Source: JAMZMI01 sp964353015 (lineage in GTDB: Bacteria > Bacteroidota > Bacteroidia > Cytophagales > Cyclobacteriaceae). From it: a stretch of 64,000 bases of DNA. Location of the stretch: assembly GCA_964353015.1 (NCBI GenBank), contig CAYGUA010000020.1:1-64000 (forward strand). Reading direction: 5' to 3'. Position 1 is the stretch's first letter. Every line of letters begins with the position of its first letter. Positions 17,434 through 26,769 of the stretch are shown one piece after another. The notes under the pieces are model-generated. The model did no database searches. It saw nothing but the letters and a program-made list of their open reading frames with translations, and was not told the DNA's origin. Made by a program: the position numbers and the translations under genes.

Positions 17434-18576
17434 TTATTTTTTTACTGAAAATACATATTTAGTGACTGAATGATATACCTGACCAGGCTCCAAAACTACT
17501 GTTGGAAATGCTGGTTGATTTGGAGCATCAGGGTAATGCTCCGTCTCAAGACATAAGCCTGTTCGATGCTCATAACTTACCCCATTTTTGCCTTTGATAC
17601 TTCCATCAAGGAAATTGCCTGAATAAAATTGAATGGCTGGCTCAGTGGTATAAATATCCATCTGTCTTCCACTTTTTGGTTCGAAAAGCGAAGCAGCAAA
17701 ATTGAGTCCTGCATCACCATCTGCCAAAATCCAGCAATGATCATATCCTCCTCCATATTGTAGTTGTTGATTTTCGGTATTGATTTCCTCACCAATCACC
17801 TTAGAAATAGTAAAATCAAAAGGCGTTCCTTCTACATTTCTTAACTCTCCAGTTGGTATCAAAGTACTATCAACAGGCAAAAATTGAGGCGCATTCAATG
17901 TTAGTTTATGACTCAGAATATCTCCTTTGTTTCCGGCAAGATTGAAGTAAGAATGCTGTGTGAGATTTACAACAGTTTTCTTATCAGTGGTGGCCTCATA
18001 ATCAAACGAAAGACTGTTATCATTTCCCAACATGTAAACGACGGTCACGGATAAATTTCCAGGATAGCCTTCCTCCATATCTGGACTGGTATATTCAAAT
18101 TTAATCCCCACTCCTTTTTCGTTTTGAATTTCACTTGCGGTCCAAACTACTTTGTCAAATCCTTTGATACCACCATGCAGGTGATTTCCAATGTTGTTTA
18201 CAGCAAGGGTGTATTCTTCTCCATCTAATGAAAATTTACCTTTGGCAATTCGATTACCAAACCTTCCGATAATTGCCCCGAAATAAGGTGTGGCATCCAG
18301 GTAACCCTGCAGATTGTCATAACCTAATACAACATCATCCAGATTTCCATCCTTATCCGGTACCATCAAAGAAGTGATGATGCCACCATAGGTTATGGCT
18401 TTCATCTCGATTCCATTTGTGTTCACTAGGGTAAATTGACTCACCTTTTGTCCATCTGGCATTTCACCAAAGGGACTCGAAGAGATTGATGCTTTTGCTT
18501 CTTCCTTTTTGGGATTATTGCAGCCAGCAAGAATCGATATTGCAAGTAGCAATGCGATTGATTGAATTCTGATCAT
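17434..18576 (-). CDS. galM: Aldose 1-epimerase lipoprotein (mutarotase)
   Basis: Interconverts alpha and beta anomers of aldoses, here probably arabinose released at the cell surface or in the periplasm. An upstream TTG start (18633) would overlap araA by 31 bases and bury the signal peptide. The ATG at 18576 gives a clean lipoprotein signal with the lipid-accepting Cys19 in SILAGCNN, and is preferred (380 residues). GalM motifs are visible: ITYGGIITSLMVPDK, the FGNRIAKGKF loop, HLHGGIKGFD with the catalytic histidine, HSYFNLAG, and the late GLCLETEHYPDAPN region containing the catalytic glutamate. A periplasmic lipoprotein mutarotase is common in Bacteroidota. Confidence 0.9.
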   Translation of the reverse strand: MIRIQSIALLLAISILAGCNNPKKEEAKASISSSPFGEMPDGQKVSQFTLVNTNGIEMKAITYGGIITSLMVPDKDGNLDDVVLGYDNLQGYLDATPYFGAIIGRFGNRIAKGKFSLDGEEYTLAVNNIGNHLHGGIKGFDKVVWTASEIQNEKGVGIKFEYTSPDMEEGYPGNLSVTVVYMLGNDNSLSFDYEATTDKKTVVNLTQHSYFNLAGNKGDILSHKLTLNAPQFLPVDSTLIPTGELRNVEGTPFDFTISKVIGEEINTENQQLQYGGGYDHCWILADGDAGLNFAASLFEPKSGRQMDIYTTEPAIQFYSGNFLDGSIKGKNGVSYEHRTGLCLETEHYPDAPNQPAFPTVVLEPGQVYHSVTKYVFSVKK

Positions 18577-18602
18577 TTTTGGGTGTTGTTTAAAATTATG
18601 GT

Positions 18603-20087
18603 TCAAAATAGATGATAATAAACTTCGTTCCAATGAATCTGATTTTTGAAATCTCTGGTTCTCGTTTCTTTGTCAATCACCAAAAGTTCAACACCAGCCA
18701 TATCCGCAAAATCTTCTATGAATTCTGTTGTAATTGCCTTGCTAAATACTGAGTGATGTGCACCACCAGCCAAAATCCATGTTTGTGCTGCCACAGACAA
18801 ATTTGGCATTGGATCCCACAACACACGCGCTACCGGAAGTTTTGGTAAATCATGCTCAGGTTTGATCGCTTCTACTTCATTGACAACCATTCTGAATCTA
18901 TTTCCCATATCAACCAAAGTGACATTAAGCGCCGGACCCGATCCTACATCAAAAACTAATCTTGCAGGATCTTCTTTTCCACCAATTCCAAGGGGATGCA
19001 CCTCAACTTTTGGTTTTCCTTCAGCAATAGAAGGACAAATTTCCAGCATATGCGAACCAAGTACTCTTGATCTGCCACTTCGGAAATCGTAGGTATAATC
19101 TTCCATAAATGAAGATCCTCCCTCAAGCCCCTGATCCATGATTTTCACCGCGCGTAGTAAAGCCGCCGTTTTCCAGTCTCCTTCTCCTCCAAAGCCTATA
19201 CCATCTGCCATCAATCGCTGTGAGGCAATTCCTGGAAGCTGTTTCATGCCATGAAGGTTTTCGAATGTATCTGTGAAAGCGCCAAAACCTCCTTCTTTAA
19301 TAAAGGCTCTCAATCCAAGCTCTATTTGTGCGGCATCCCGAAGCGAATGACTTTTCAATACCTCAGCTGTTATTTGATATTGATCAGCATATTCTTTCAC
19401 CAATGCATCGATATCTTTTTCTCCAAAACCATCAATGTATTTTACCAAATCACCAACACCATATCCATTCACTGAAAAGCCAAATTTCATTTGTGCTTCT
19501 ACTTTGTCACCTTCTGTCACAGCTACTTCACGCATGTTGTCGCCGATTCTTGCCACTTTTGTTCTTTGCAATACGTGCCATCCTGCAGCCACTCTCGTCC
19601 AGTTTCCAAGGGATTTTCTGGCGGCTTCATCTTTCCAGTGACCTACTATCACCTTCCTGTTTTTTCTTAATCTGCTGGCCATAAATCCAAATTCACGCCC
19701 GCCATGCGCTGATTGATTTTCATTCATGAAATCCATGTCAATCTCGCCCCATGGAATCTCAGCATTGTACTGCGTATGAAAATGAGCCAATGGTTTTCTC
19801 AAAATCTGCAAACCTTTGATCCACATTTTGGCTGGTGAAAATGTATGCATCCAAACGACAACACCTATACAATTTTCAGTTGTGTTCGCCTGCTCACACA
19901 CGCCATAGATTTGATCTGGTGTGGTTACTACCGAATGATATTTTACTTTGACTGGAATGTGAGCACTTTCATTAAGTGCTTTGGCTATTTCTTCCGAATG
20001 TTTTGCGACATTCAAAAGCGTTTCTTCGCCATATAAGTGCTGGCTGCCTGTTACAAACCACACTTCAAAATTGGATAATTGAGTCAT
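18603..20087 (-). CDS. araA: L-arabinose isomerase
   Basis: Converts L-arabinose to L-ribulose in the cytosol using Mn2+. The 494-residue protein matches AraA along its whole length: it opens with FEVWFVTGSQHLYGEETL, has VVWMHTFSPAKMWIKGL, GFMASRLRKNRKVIVGHW, the metal-site region FGGEGDWKTAALLR, SFMEDYTYDF with catalytic Glu, GSHMLEICPSI and GGAHHSVFS. It follows araD with a 12-base gap. Confidence 0.97.
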   Translation of the reverse strand: MTQLSNFEVWFVTGSQHLYGEETLLNVAKHSEEIAKALNESAHIPVKVKYHSVVTTPDQIYGVCEQANTTENCIGVVVWMHTFSPAKMWIKGLQILRKPLAHFHTQYNAEIPWGEIDMDFMNENQSAHGGREFGFMASRLRKNRKVIVGHWKDEAARKSLGNWTRVAAGWHVLQRTKVARIGDNMREVAVTEGDKVEAQMKFGFSVNGYGVGDLVKYIDGFGEKDIDALVKEYADQYQITAEVLKSHSLRDAAQIELGLRAFIKEGGFGAFTDTFENLHGMKQLPGIASQRLMADGIGFGGEGDWKTAALLRAVKIMDQGLEGGSSFMEDYTYDFRSGRSRVLGSHMLEICPSIAEGKPKVEVHPLGIGGKEDPARLVFDVGSGPALNVTLVDMGNRFRMVVNEVEAIKPEHDLPKLPVARVLWDPMPNLSVAAQTWILAGGAHHSVFSKAITTEFIEDFADMAGVELLVIDKETRTRDFKNQIHWNEVYYHLF

Positions 20088-20099
20088 ATTTTAGTTTTA

Positions 20100-20801
20100 T
20101 TAATTCTGTCCGTAATAGGCGTCTTTGCCATGTTTCCTATCGTAATGCTTTTTGATCAAGGCATCTTTCAATCTTGGTGCCGATGGATTGATCTGTCGTG
20201 TCAGATAAGCCATTTGGGCAACTGCTTCAAGTACCATGCTGTTGTACACCGCTTTATCGGCAGTTTTTCCCCAGGTAAAAGGGCCATGATTGCCAAGTAA
20301 AACCATCTCCACTTCTGAATGAGAAATATTCTTTTGCTGAAAGCAATCAAGGATTTGCTGGCCTGTCATGTGCTCATAGTTTCCCTTTATCAGCTCATCA
20401 CTCATCGGAGGCGCACAAGGAATATCAGCTGTCAAATGATCGGCATGTGTGGTACCAAAAATCGGTATATCCATTTGCGCTTGTGCCCAGGCTACTGAAT
20501 ACATAGCATGTGTATGTGAAATTCCTCCAATATCTTCCCACGACTTATAGAGAAAAGCATGGGTTTTAGTATCTGATGAAGGACGCATTTTTCCTTCTAT
20601 GACATTATTATCTAAATCGACGATTACGATATCATCTACCTTCAAATCGTCATAAGGCACACCACTTGGCTTGATAGCAAAAACACCTTTACTCCTATCA
20701 ACCGCACTGACATTGCCAAAGGTGTGGATGACCAAATTCAATTTTGGAAGAAGCATATTGGCCTCAAAACATTCTTCCTTCAAAGCTTTAAACACTGACA
20801 T
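20100..20801 (-). CDS. araD: L-ribulose-5-phosphate 4-epimerase
   Basis: Class II aldolase-fold, Zn2+-dependent epimerase making D-xylulose-5-phosphate from L-ribulose-5-phosphate. The 233-residue protein has the zinc-binding histidine motif SHTHAMYSVAWAQ, the GTTHADHLTADIPC segment, and the later LLGNHGPFTWG with the third histidine. The final residues (HGKDAYYGQN) are typical of AraD. It lies 5 bases downstream of araB, in the order araB-araD-araA. Confidence 0.95.
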   Translation of the reverse strand: MSVFKALKEECFEANMLLPKLNLVIHTFGNVSAVDRSKGVFAIKPSGVPYDDLKVDDIVIVDLDNNVIEGKMRPSSDTKTHAFLYKSWEDIGGISHTHAMYSVAWAQAQMDIPIFGTTHADHLTADIPCAPPMSDELIKGNYEHMTGQQILDCFQQKNISHSEVEMVLLGNHGPFTWGKTADKAVYNSMVLEAVAQMAYLTRQINPSAPRLKDALIKKHYDRKHGKDAYYGQN

Positions 20802-20806
20802 TATTC

Positions 20807-22465
20807 TTATTTTGTATGGATGTTATTTTCAACAAATTGTCCTAGAAGCTCATACTTCTTGTAAATACCCGCGTAGATCTCTACCAATTCTGGTTGAGGA
20901 TGATAAGTAGTTTCAAAACCATTCCCCATTGCTTTGATAGCTGATAAAGTATCAGGATATATTCCAGCTGCAACTGCTGCATACATGGCCGAACCTAATG
21001 CAGGAGCTTGCTCCGAGACAGCTACTTTTATCGGCATATTCAACACATTAGCAAGTGTTTGCATGATGAATCCTGACTTTTTTGCCACTCCACCAATTCC
21101 CACTACTGATTTGATTTGAACCCCCTGTTGTTCGAAGCGATCGACGATGCTTTTGGATCCAAAGCAAATCGCTTCAACCAAGGCTCTGAACATATGAGGC
21201 GCTCTTGTGCCTAAGCTTAGATTCACCATAGCTGCTTTTAGTGATTGATTGGCGTCTGGAGTTCTTCTTCCATTTACCCAATCCAGTGCTATTGGTGCAC
21301 TTTCGCTGATCGGGGTTTCCTCTGCTTGTTTAGATAATTCAGCTATGATATCATCCTTAAGTTCTTCTATTTGTTCCTGCGATAATTTGAGATTTTTCAA
21401 ATTGTCCAAAGGCCATGAAATCACATCTTTGAACCAGGCCAAAACATCGCCAAATGCAGATTGTCCTGCTTCAAGTCCAATCATTCCTGGGATAACTGAA
21501 CCATCCACCTGACCGCAAATTCCTTTGACTGTATTTAAGCCAACAACTTCTTTGGATGAAACAATGATGTCACAAGTAGAAGTCCCCATGACTCTAACAA
21601 GCGAAAATTCTTCCACCTCAGCACCAACTGCTCCAGAATGTGCATCGAATGTTCCTACGGCCACAACAACATCTTGTGAAAGACCCAGTTTTGCAGCCCA
21701 TTCTGCATTCAGTTTTCCGGCTACCTGATCAGAAGTATATGTCTCCGTGTAAAGATTTTTCTTAAGATCAACCAAATAAGGATCAAGTTTGGACAAAAAA
21801 GCATCTTCCGGCAATCCACCCCAGCTCTCGTGCCACATGGCTTTGTGTCCAGCAGCACATCTTGACCTTTTCAGGTTATCAATATTTTTATCATCACAGA
21901 GGATAAATGTCATCAAATCGCAATGTTCAACCCATGAATATGCCGCTTGTTTTACGCCCTTATCTTCTCGAGCGATGTGTAGCACTTTTGCCCAAAACCA
22001 CTCTGAAGAGTAGATTCCACCCTCGAATTTTGTGTAATCCTCTCCTCCCCATGATCTGGCTAGCTCATTGATTTCGTCAGCTTCTTTGATAGCTGTATGA
22101 TCTTTCCAAAGCACCATCATGGCATTTGGATTCACGGCAAAATCTGGCGTAAGAGCAAGCGCCGTTCCGGTTGCATCTACAGGTATTGGAGATGATCCAG
22201 TCGTATCGATACAAATTGCCTTAACAGAAGATGGAACTATACCTGATTCTTTAACAACATCGCGAATAGTAGCTTCCATGCCTTCTATGTGATCAAGTGG
22301 ATGCTGTCTGAATCTATTGGCTGAAGGATCACAATACTTTTTCTCCTTCCATCTCTTGTACCAATGTACTTTGGTGCCAAGTGTTGCTCCATTTGATGCG
22401 TCCACCAAGACCGATCTCACCGAGTCAGTTCCGAAATCCAAACCTATTACACATTCATTGCTCAT
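20807..22465 (-). CDS. araB: L-ribulokinase
   Basis: FGGY-family kinase that phosphorylates L-ribulose. A TTG nine bases further upstream is possible, but the ATG at 22465 (MSNECVIGLDFGTDSVRS, 552 residues) is preferred. The N-terminal phosphate-binding motif GLDFGTDSVR, the AraB-type KWYKRWKEKK insertion region, VMGTSTCDI and the C-terminal VVGIGGVAKKSGFIMQ are all present. It is the first gene of the ara operon, divergent from the Nudix-type regulator at 22637, with a 171-base shared promoter region. Confidence 0.95.
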   Translation of the reverse strand: MSNECVIGLDFGTDSVRSVLVDASNGATLGTKVHWYKRWKEKKYCDPSANRFRQHPLDHIEGMEATIRDVVKESGIVPSSVKAICIDTTGSSPIPVDATGTALALTPDFAVNPNAMMVLWKDHTAIKEADEINELARSWGGEDYTKFEGGIYSSEWFWAKVLHIAREDKGVKQAAYSWVEHCDLMTFILCDDKNIDNLKRSRCAAGHKAMWHESWGGLPEDAFLSKLDPYLVDLKKNLYTETYTSDQVAGKLNAEWAAKLGLSQDVVVAVGTFDAHSGAVGAEVEEFSLVRVMGTSTCDIIVSSKEVVGLNTVKGICGQVDGSVIPGMIGLEAGQSAFGDVLAWFKDVISWPLDNLKNLKLSQEQIEELKDDIIAELSKQAEETPISESAPIALDWVNGRRTPDANQSLKAAMVNLSLGTRAPHMFRALVEAICFGSKSIVDRFEQQGVQIKSVVGIGGVAKKSGFIMQTLANVLNMPIKVAVSEQAPALGSAMYAAVAAGIYPDTLSAIKAMGNGFETTYHPQPELVEIYAGIYKKYELLGQFVENNIHTK

Positions 22466-22495
22466 GCTTTTCAAATAATTTTATTTTTCAGCTAA

Positions 22496-22515
22496 AATAA
22501 TAAAAATATATTATT
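22496..22515. promoter_or_regulatory. Candidate AraR operator (inverted repeat) upstream of araB
   Basis: AATAATA (22496-22502) and TATTATT (22509-22515) are perfect 7-base arms with a 6-base spacer, 30 bases upstream of the araB ATG in the region shared with the divergent regulator gene. Position fits a repressor site. The AT-only composition means chance symmetry is quite possible. Confidence 0.3.
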
Positions 22516-22636
22516 AAGTGTTTTTTTTACATTTATTTAATTTTCTTTTTAAATTGAAATTTCGAATGCAATTAAAAACGGCCTTTAAAAATTATTCAGC
22601 GAGTATCTTTACAAGACAGGCCTTACCTCTTTAGCA

Positions 22637-23356
22637 ATGAATGACAAGCTTTTATCGGATTTACCATCGGTCCAGTCTTATGAGAACCAACCTAAAGTGC
22701 TGCTTGCTGTGGACTGTATCATCTTTGGTTTTGACAATGAACAATTGAAAGTATTACTTATCAAAAGGGGTTTTGAACCAGAAAAAGGAAAATGGTCATT
22801 GATGGGAGGATTTTTGCAGCCGGATGAAAATCTTGACAATAGTGCACAGCGAGTACTAAAAAAACTCACTGGCCTGAATAATGTCTATCTGGAGCAACTT
22901 TCGGCCTTCAGCGAACCGGACAGGGATTTGGTGGAGCGAACCGTGTCTGTAGCTTACTTTGCATTAATTAATATTGAAAATCACAATGAAGAAATTAGCC
23001 AAATGTATTCAGCAGAATGGTTCACGCTCGACGAGATACCTGAGTTGATTTTTGATCACAGACAAATGATCGAATTTGCGATCAATAGATTGAGATATAA
23101 AACATCCATTGAGCCGATTGGATTTGAATTGCTGCCGGAAAAATTCACTATGCGTCAATTACAAAAACTATATGAGGCAATACTCGGACAAGAGCTCGAT
23201 AAGCGAAATTTCACCAAAAAAATCAACCAACTAGATGTATTAAAAAGGTTAGATGAAAAGGATATGACATCCAGTAAAAAGGGATCATACCTACATACTT
23301 TCGATCAGGAGAAATACAACTCGAAAATAACCAGACGTTTTGAGTTTAGACTCTAG
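22637..23356 (+). CDS. araR: Nudix-type transcriptional regulator, AraR-like
   Basis: Regulator made of a Nudix domain (about 20-150) fused to a C-terminal winged helix (about 155-235, beginning FELLPEKFTMRQLQKLYEAIL). The Nudix box has kept Gly58, Glu64, Arg72 and Gly79, but the catalytic glutamates are replaced (Val73, Lys76, Leu77). It should therefore bind a ligand without hydrolysing it. Bacteroides AraR, a Nudix-related repressor of arabinose genes, has this architecture and this divergent position. A sequence close to the -7 consensus (TATCTTTA, 22604-22611) lies just upstream. The ara role is inferred from context. Confidence 0.85.
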   Translation: MNDKLLSDLPSVQSYENQPKVLLAVDCIIFGFDNEQLKVLLIKRGFEPEKGKWSLMGGFLQPDENLDNSAQRVLKKLTGLNNVYLEQLSAFSEPDRDLVERTVSVAYFALINIENHNEEISQMYSAEWFTLDEIPELIFDHRQMIEFAINRLRYKTSIEPIGFELLPEKFTMRQLQKLYEAILGQELDKRNFTKKINQLDVLKRLDEKDMTSSKKGSYLHTFDQEKYNSKITRRFEFRL

Positions 23357-23364
23357 TAATTATT

Positions 23365-24660
23365 TCAAAATCCAAATAACCCTGGCAGCCATAAACTTAA
23401 TTCTGGTATATAGGTAATCAGTAAAAGCACGAAAATCATTGCGACAAACATAGGAACCAAAGGTTTCAATACTTTTTCTATGCTGATATTGGCAACACCG
23501 CAACCGATAAATAAAACAGATCCTACAGGTGGTGTACAGAGACCAATACATAAATTCATTACCATCACTATTCCAAAATGAACAGGATCCATACCAAGTT
23601 TCATAACGACAGGAAGGAATATTGGGGTAAAAATCAATACCGCTGGGGTCATATCCATAAATATGCCCACAAATAACAATATCAGATTGATTATCAATAG
23701 AATGACAATTGGATTATCTGTCAAGGTGATTAGACTTTGACTAACTTCTTGAGGTATGTTTTCATATGACATAACCCACGACATACCCATCGATGTGCCT
23801 ATAAGCAACATCACTATGGATGTAGTAAGTACTGTATCTAAGAGAATCTTAGGTAAGTCTTTGATAGAGACTTCTTTGTAAATCATTGCCAACACGAGTG
23901 TATAAAGCACCGCAATTGCCGAAGCTTCAGTTGCCGTAAAAACGCCAGCCACAATCCCCCCGATAACTATGAATAATAATAATAAACTAGGAAAGGCGCT
24001 CATGAACTTTTTAAAAGTAGCACCTAAACTTTCCCAACTTCCTCTTTTATATTTTTTCTTGAGGGCAATGACCATTGAAACAGTCATTAATGCCAAACCC
24101 ATTAGAATTCCAGGCACATATCCTGCGATGAATAAGGCTGCAATAGAAACACCACCACTAGCAAGCGAATAGACAATCAAAATATTGCTTGGAGGAATGA
24201 CCAATCCGGTAGTGGCACTGGTAATATTTACAGCTGCACCGAAGGACTTATCATAACCTTCTGCTTCCATTCTTGGTCCCATAAATCCACCAATGGCTGA
24301 AGCTGCTGCTGCCGCCGAACCAGAGATGGCACCAAACAGCATACACGCTACAATATTTACAAATGCCAAGCCCCCGGGCAGACCACCAACTATAGCTTTG
24401 GCGAAATCTACCAGTCGACGGGCAATACCACCACTATTCATCAGCTGACCTGACAACACAAAAAATGGAATTGCCAATAGCGAAAAACTATCCAGTCCAG
24501 TTGCCATTCTTTGAGCCATGGTTGTTACAGCTGTCAGTGCAGGCATAGAGACTACCAAAGTGAATAATGATGATAAACCAATACAATAAGCAATCGGCAG
24601 ACCTAATGCTAATAATAACACAAAACTGAATACAAGAATCAATATTTCAGTCAAATTCAT
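23365..24660 (-). CDS. dctM: TRAP transporter large permease (DctM)
   Basis: 431-residue DctM-type membrane subunit of a tripartite ATP-independent periplasmic transporter, with about 12 hydrophobic helices of the ion-transporter superfamily. Typical stretches include LDSFSLLAIPFFVLSGQLMNSGGIARRL and the C-terminal GLCTPPVGSVLF. It forms the last gene of the seven-gene uronate operon and overlaps dctQ by four bases. Only 8 bases separate its stop from the convergent regulator gene, with no terminator visible. With dctP and dctQ it probably imports galacturonate or related uronates; the substrate is inferred from the operon. Confidence 0.93.
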   Translation of the reverse strand: MNLTEILILVFSFVLLLALGLPIAYCIGLSSLFTLVVSMPALTAVTTMAQRMATGLDSFSLLAIPFFVLSGQLMNSGGIARRLVDFAKAIVGGLPGGLAFVNIVACMLFGAISGSAAAAASAIGGFMGPRMEAEGYDKSFGAAVNITSATTGLVIPPSNILIVYSLASGGVSIAALFIAGYVPGILMGLALMTVSMVIALKKKYKRGSWESLGATFKKFMSAFPSLLLLFIVIGGIVAGVFTATEASAIAVLYTLVLAMIYKEVSIKDLPKILLDTVLTTSIVMLLIGTSMGMSWVMSYENIPQEVSQSLITLTDNPIVILLIINLILLFVGIFMDMTPAVLIFTPIFLPVVMKLGMDPVHFGIVMVMNLCIGLCTPPVGSVLFIGCGVANISIEKVLKPLVPMFVAMIFVLLLITYIPELSLWLPGLFGF

Positions 24661-25121
24661 TTTTCGATGGTTTTGAGGTCGGAAATGGAATAATAAGTTA
24701 TGAGTAGACCACTGATTGGTATGACTATATAAACATAACCTAATGGTACTCGAAGCGTGGCGGAAAGTTGTTCAAGACTAAGTGTGAGATACACCAAACG
24801 AAAACCACCAAAAACCATTACGGCAACAGCAAAAGTTATAGTAAGAGCACTAATGAGCAAATTGAGGTAAACCTTGTTTTTTCCTGAAATTTTATTGGGT
24901 AAAATATCAATGGCCAAATGCGCCCTTTGACCGGCCGCATAGGCTGCTCCCAATAATCCAACCCAAATCAATAAAAAATTAGCAAGCTCATCTGTAAATA
25001 AACTTGGTGCACCCAATAGGTATCGGGATGCAACCTGCCACAGCACATTTATGACCATCACGGCCATCAACACTACCAATACCAAAGAAAGGATCTTGTC
25101 TACATTACTTCTCAGTTCCAT
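24657..25121 (-). CDS. dctQ: TRAP transporter small permease (DctQ)
   Basis: 154 residues with four predicted membrane helices, the size and topology of DctQ. The conserved centre FTDELANFLLIWVGLLGAAYA and the following GQRAHLAIDIL are family hallmarks. It overlaps dctP by 17 bases upstream and dctM by four downstream, so the three subunits are translationally coupled. Confidence 0.92.
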   Translation of the reverse strand: MELRSNVDKILSLVLVVLMAVMVINVLWQVASRYLLGAPSLFTDELANFLLIWVGLLGAAYAAGQRAHLAIDILPNKISGKNKVYLNLLISALTITFAVAVMVFGGFRLVYLTLSLEQLSATLRVPLGYVYIVIPISGLLITYYSISDLKTIEK

Positions 25122-26091
25122 AGTTTTTTATGCGTTGGATCAAATCGTATTTTTCTGTGTCTTCTCTATAAGCTTCATACAAAGGCTCCACCATTTCAGA
25201 AAATTGACTTTTATCAGGTCGAATTATCTCCACACCAGCCTCTGCTACCGCCTTAAGGCATGCTTTCTCGGATTCATCCCAAACCTCCATTTGAAAACCC
25301 ACTGATTCATCCGCTGCTTCCTTAAGCCATTTTTTTTCTTGTTCAGAAAGACTATTCCACCAATCAAGACTTACAAGCAATACATCTGGAAGGCTTGTAT
25401 GCTCATCAAGAGTATAATATTTACATACTTCGTAATGACGACTTGAATAAAAACTAGGAGGGTTATTTTCAGCAGCATCGACCACACCTTGTTGAAGTGC
25501 TGTATACAATTCGCCGAAAGATACTGGTGTTGGTGATCCGCCCAATTGCGTAACCATGTTTACTGCAGAAACGCTTTTCATCACCCGGATTTTCAAACCT
25601 TTTAAATCATTAGGTTCATAAATTGGTCTTTCCTTGCTATAAAAACTTCGATATCCGGCATCATAAAAACATAATCCGCGAAATCTATACTTTTCACCCT
25701 TGGCCAGCAGTGATTCGCCAATTTCACCTTGCAACACTCCAAATTGATGCGCCTTGTCTCGGAACAAATAAGGCAAGCCAAGCACTTCGAATGAAGGGAC
25801 AAAATTTTCCAAAACACCACTAGACACTTTGGTCATAGCTAAGCTGCCAATTTGGAGTAACTCCAACAATTCACGTTCAGATCCTAGCTGACCAGATGGA
25901 TATATTTCGATGCGCATAGCGCCTTCAGATTTCTCTTCGAGGCGTTCAGCCATATTAACCATACCAATATGGACTGGATGTTTCACATCCAATCCATGGG
26001 CTAATTTCAAAACGGTCACGTCGCTCTTTACTCCACATCCTTGTATGAATAATAAAGTCAGTGCTACCAATATGGGATATAGATATTTCAA
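25105..26091 (-). CDS. dctP: TRAP transporter substrate-binding lipoprotein (DctP)
   Basis: Periplasmic solute receptor of the TRAP system, 328 residues. It carries a lipoprotein signal with Cys19 (LLFIQGCG), so it is tethered to a membrane instead of free in the periplasm. DctP features are clear: LKLAHGLDVKHPVHIGMV, YPSGQLGSERELLELLQIG, the helix LKGLKIRVMKS with the arginine that in the family binds the carboxylate of the ligand, and FGELYTALQQGVVDAAENNPPSF. Placement between eda and dctQ suggests a uronic acid ligand. The gap to eda is two bases. Confidence 0.93.
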   Translation of the reverse strand: MKYLYPILVALTLLFIQGCGVKSDVTVLKLAHGLDVKHPVHIGMVNMAERLEEKSEGAMRIEIYPSGQLGSERELLELLQIGSLAMTKVSSGVLENFVPSFEVLGLPYLFRDKAHQFGVLQGEIGESLLAKGEKYRFRGLCFYDAGYRSFYSKERPIYEPNDLKGLKIRVMKSVSAVNMVTQLGGSPTPVSFGELYTALQQGVVDAAENNPPSFYSSRHYEVCKYYTLDEHTSLPDVLLVSLDWWNSLSEQEKKWLKEAADESVGFQMEVWDESEKACLKAVAEAGVEIIRPDKSQFSEMVEPLYEAYREDTEKYDLIQRIKNYGTEK

Positions 26092-26093
26092 AA

Positions 26094-26765
26094 TTATGCC
26101 CTAAGTTTTTTGATGATGGCCAGTGCATCAGCACATTGTTTTGTGATAAATGCAAAATCTTTGCTAGCCAGAACTTCTTTTGGAAATAGCTGCGATCCCA
26201 TACCTACACAATGGACACCAGCTTCAATCCAGCCTTTTAGGTTTTCTTCATCAGGAGAAACTCCGCCTGTCGGCATGATGCTCGCATATGGGAATGGTCC
26301 TTTTACTGCTGCTACGAATTTTGGTCCACCGACCTGCGAACCTGGGAAAATCTTTACAACTTCAGAGCCTAACTCATGGGCTTTCACTATTTCAGTAACT
26401 GATCCACAACCTGGGCTCCAAGATACTTTTCTTTTGTTGCACATTTTCGCCATCTCTTCATCAATGATTGGAGATACGATGAAGTTGGAACCTAATTGGA
26501 GGTATAGAGCTGTAGTTGCGCCATCAATGATAGAACCAACGCCGAGGATCATTTCAGGACAAGCCTTTTCAGACCATTTCACCAATTCGGCGAATACTTC
26601 ATGCGCAAAGTCTCCGCGATTTGTAAACTCAAAAACACGTACTCCACCTTTGTAGCACGCTTCTACAACGCTCTTACACAGTTCGACATCTTTGTGATAG
26701 AATACAGGTACCATTCCTGTTTCCTTCATTTTTAAAGCAACATCAATTCTTGAAAATCTTGCCAT
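26094..26765 (-). CDS. eda: KDPG aldolase (2-dehydro-3-deoxy-phosphogluconate aldolase)
   Basis: Cleaves 2-keto-3-deoxy-6-phosphogluconate to pyruvate and glyceraldehyde-3-phosphate, the last step of uronate breakdown. The 223-residue TIM-barrel protein has Glu46 in VFEFTNR and the Schiff-base Lys138 in VVKIFPGSQVGGPKF; MPTGGV near residue 165 binds phosphate. It is separated by four bases from the upstream phosphofructokinase gene. A side activity on 4-hydroxy-2-oxoglutarate is usual for the family. Confidence 0.94.
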   Translation of the reverse strand: MARFSRIDVALKMKETGMVPVFYHKDVELCKSVVEACYKGGVRVFEFTNRGDFAHEVFAELVKWSEKACPEMILGVGSIIDGATTALYLQLGSNFIVSPIIDEEMAKMCNKRKVSWSPGCGSVTEIVKAHELGSEVVKIFPGSQVGGPKFVAAVKGPFPYASIMPTGGVSPDEENLKGWIEAGVHCVGMGSQLFPKEVLASKDFAFITKQCADALAIIKKLRA

Positions 26766-26769
26766 TATT

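Noticed and set aside
18577..18633. Longer galM start at a TTG codon overlapping araA
   Set aside because: It would place 19 residues before a complete lipoprotein signal peptide. The ATG at 18576 gives a normal signal and a 26-base gap.
26110..26655. Long open frame on the plus strand opposite eda
   Set aside because: It lies entirely inside eda, its product is low-complexity and has no recognisable domain. It is a shadow of the real gene.
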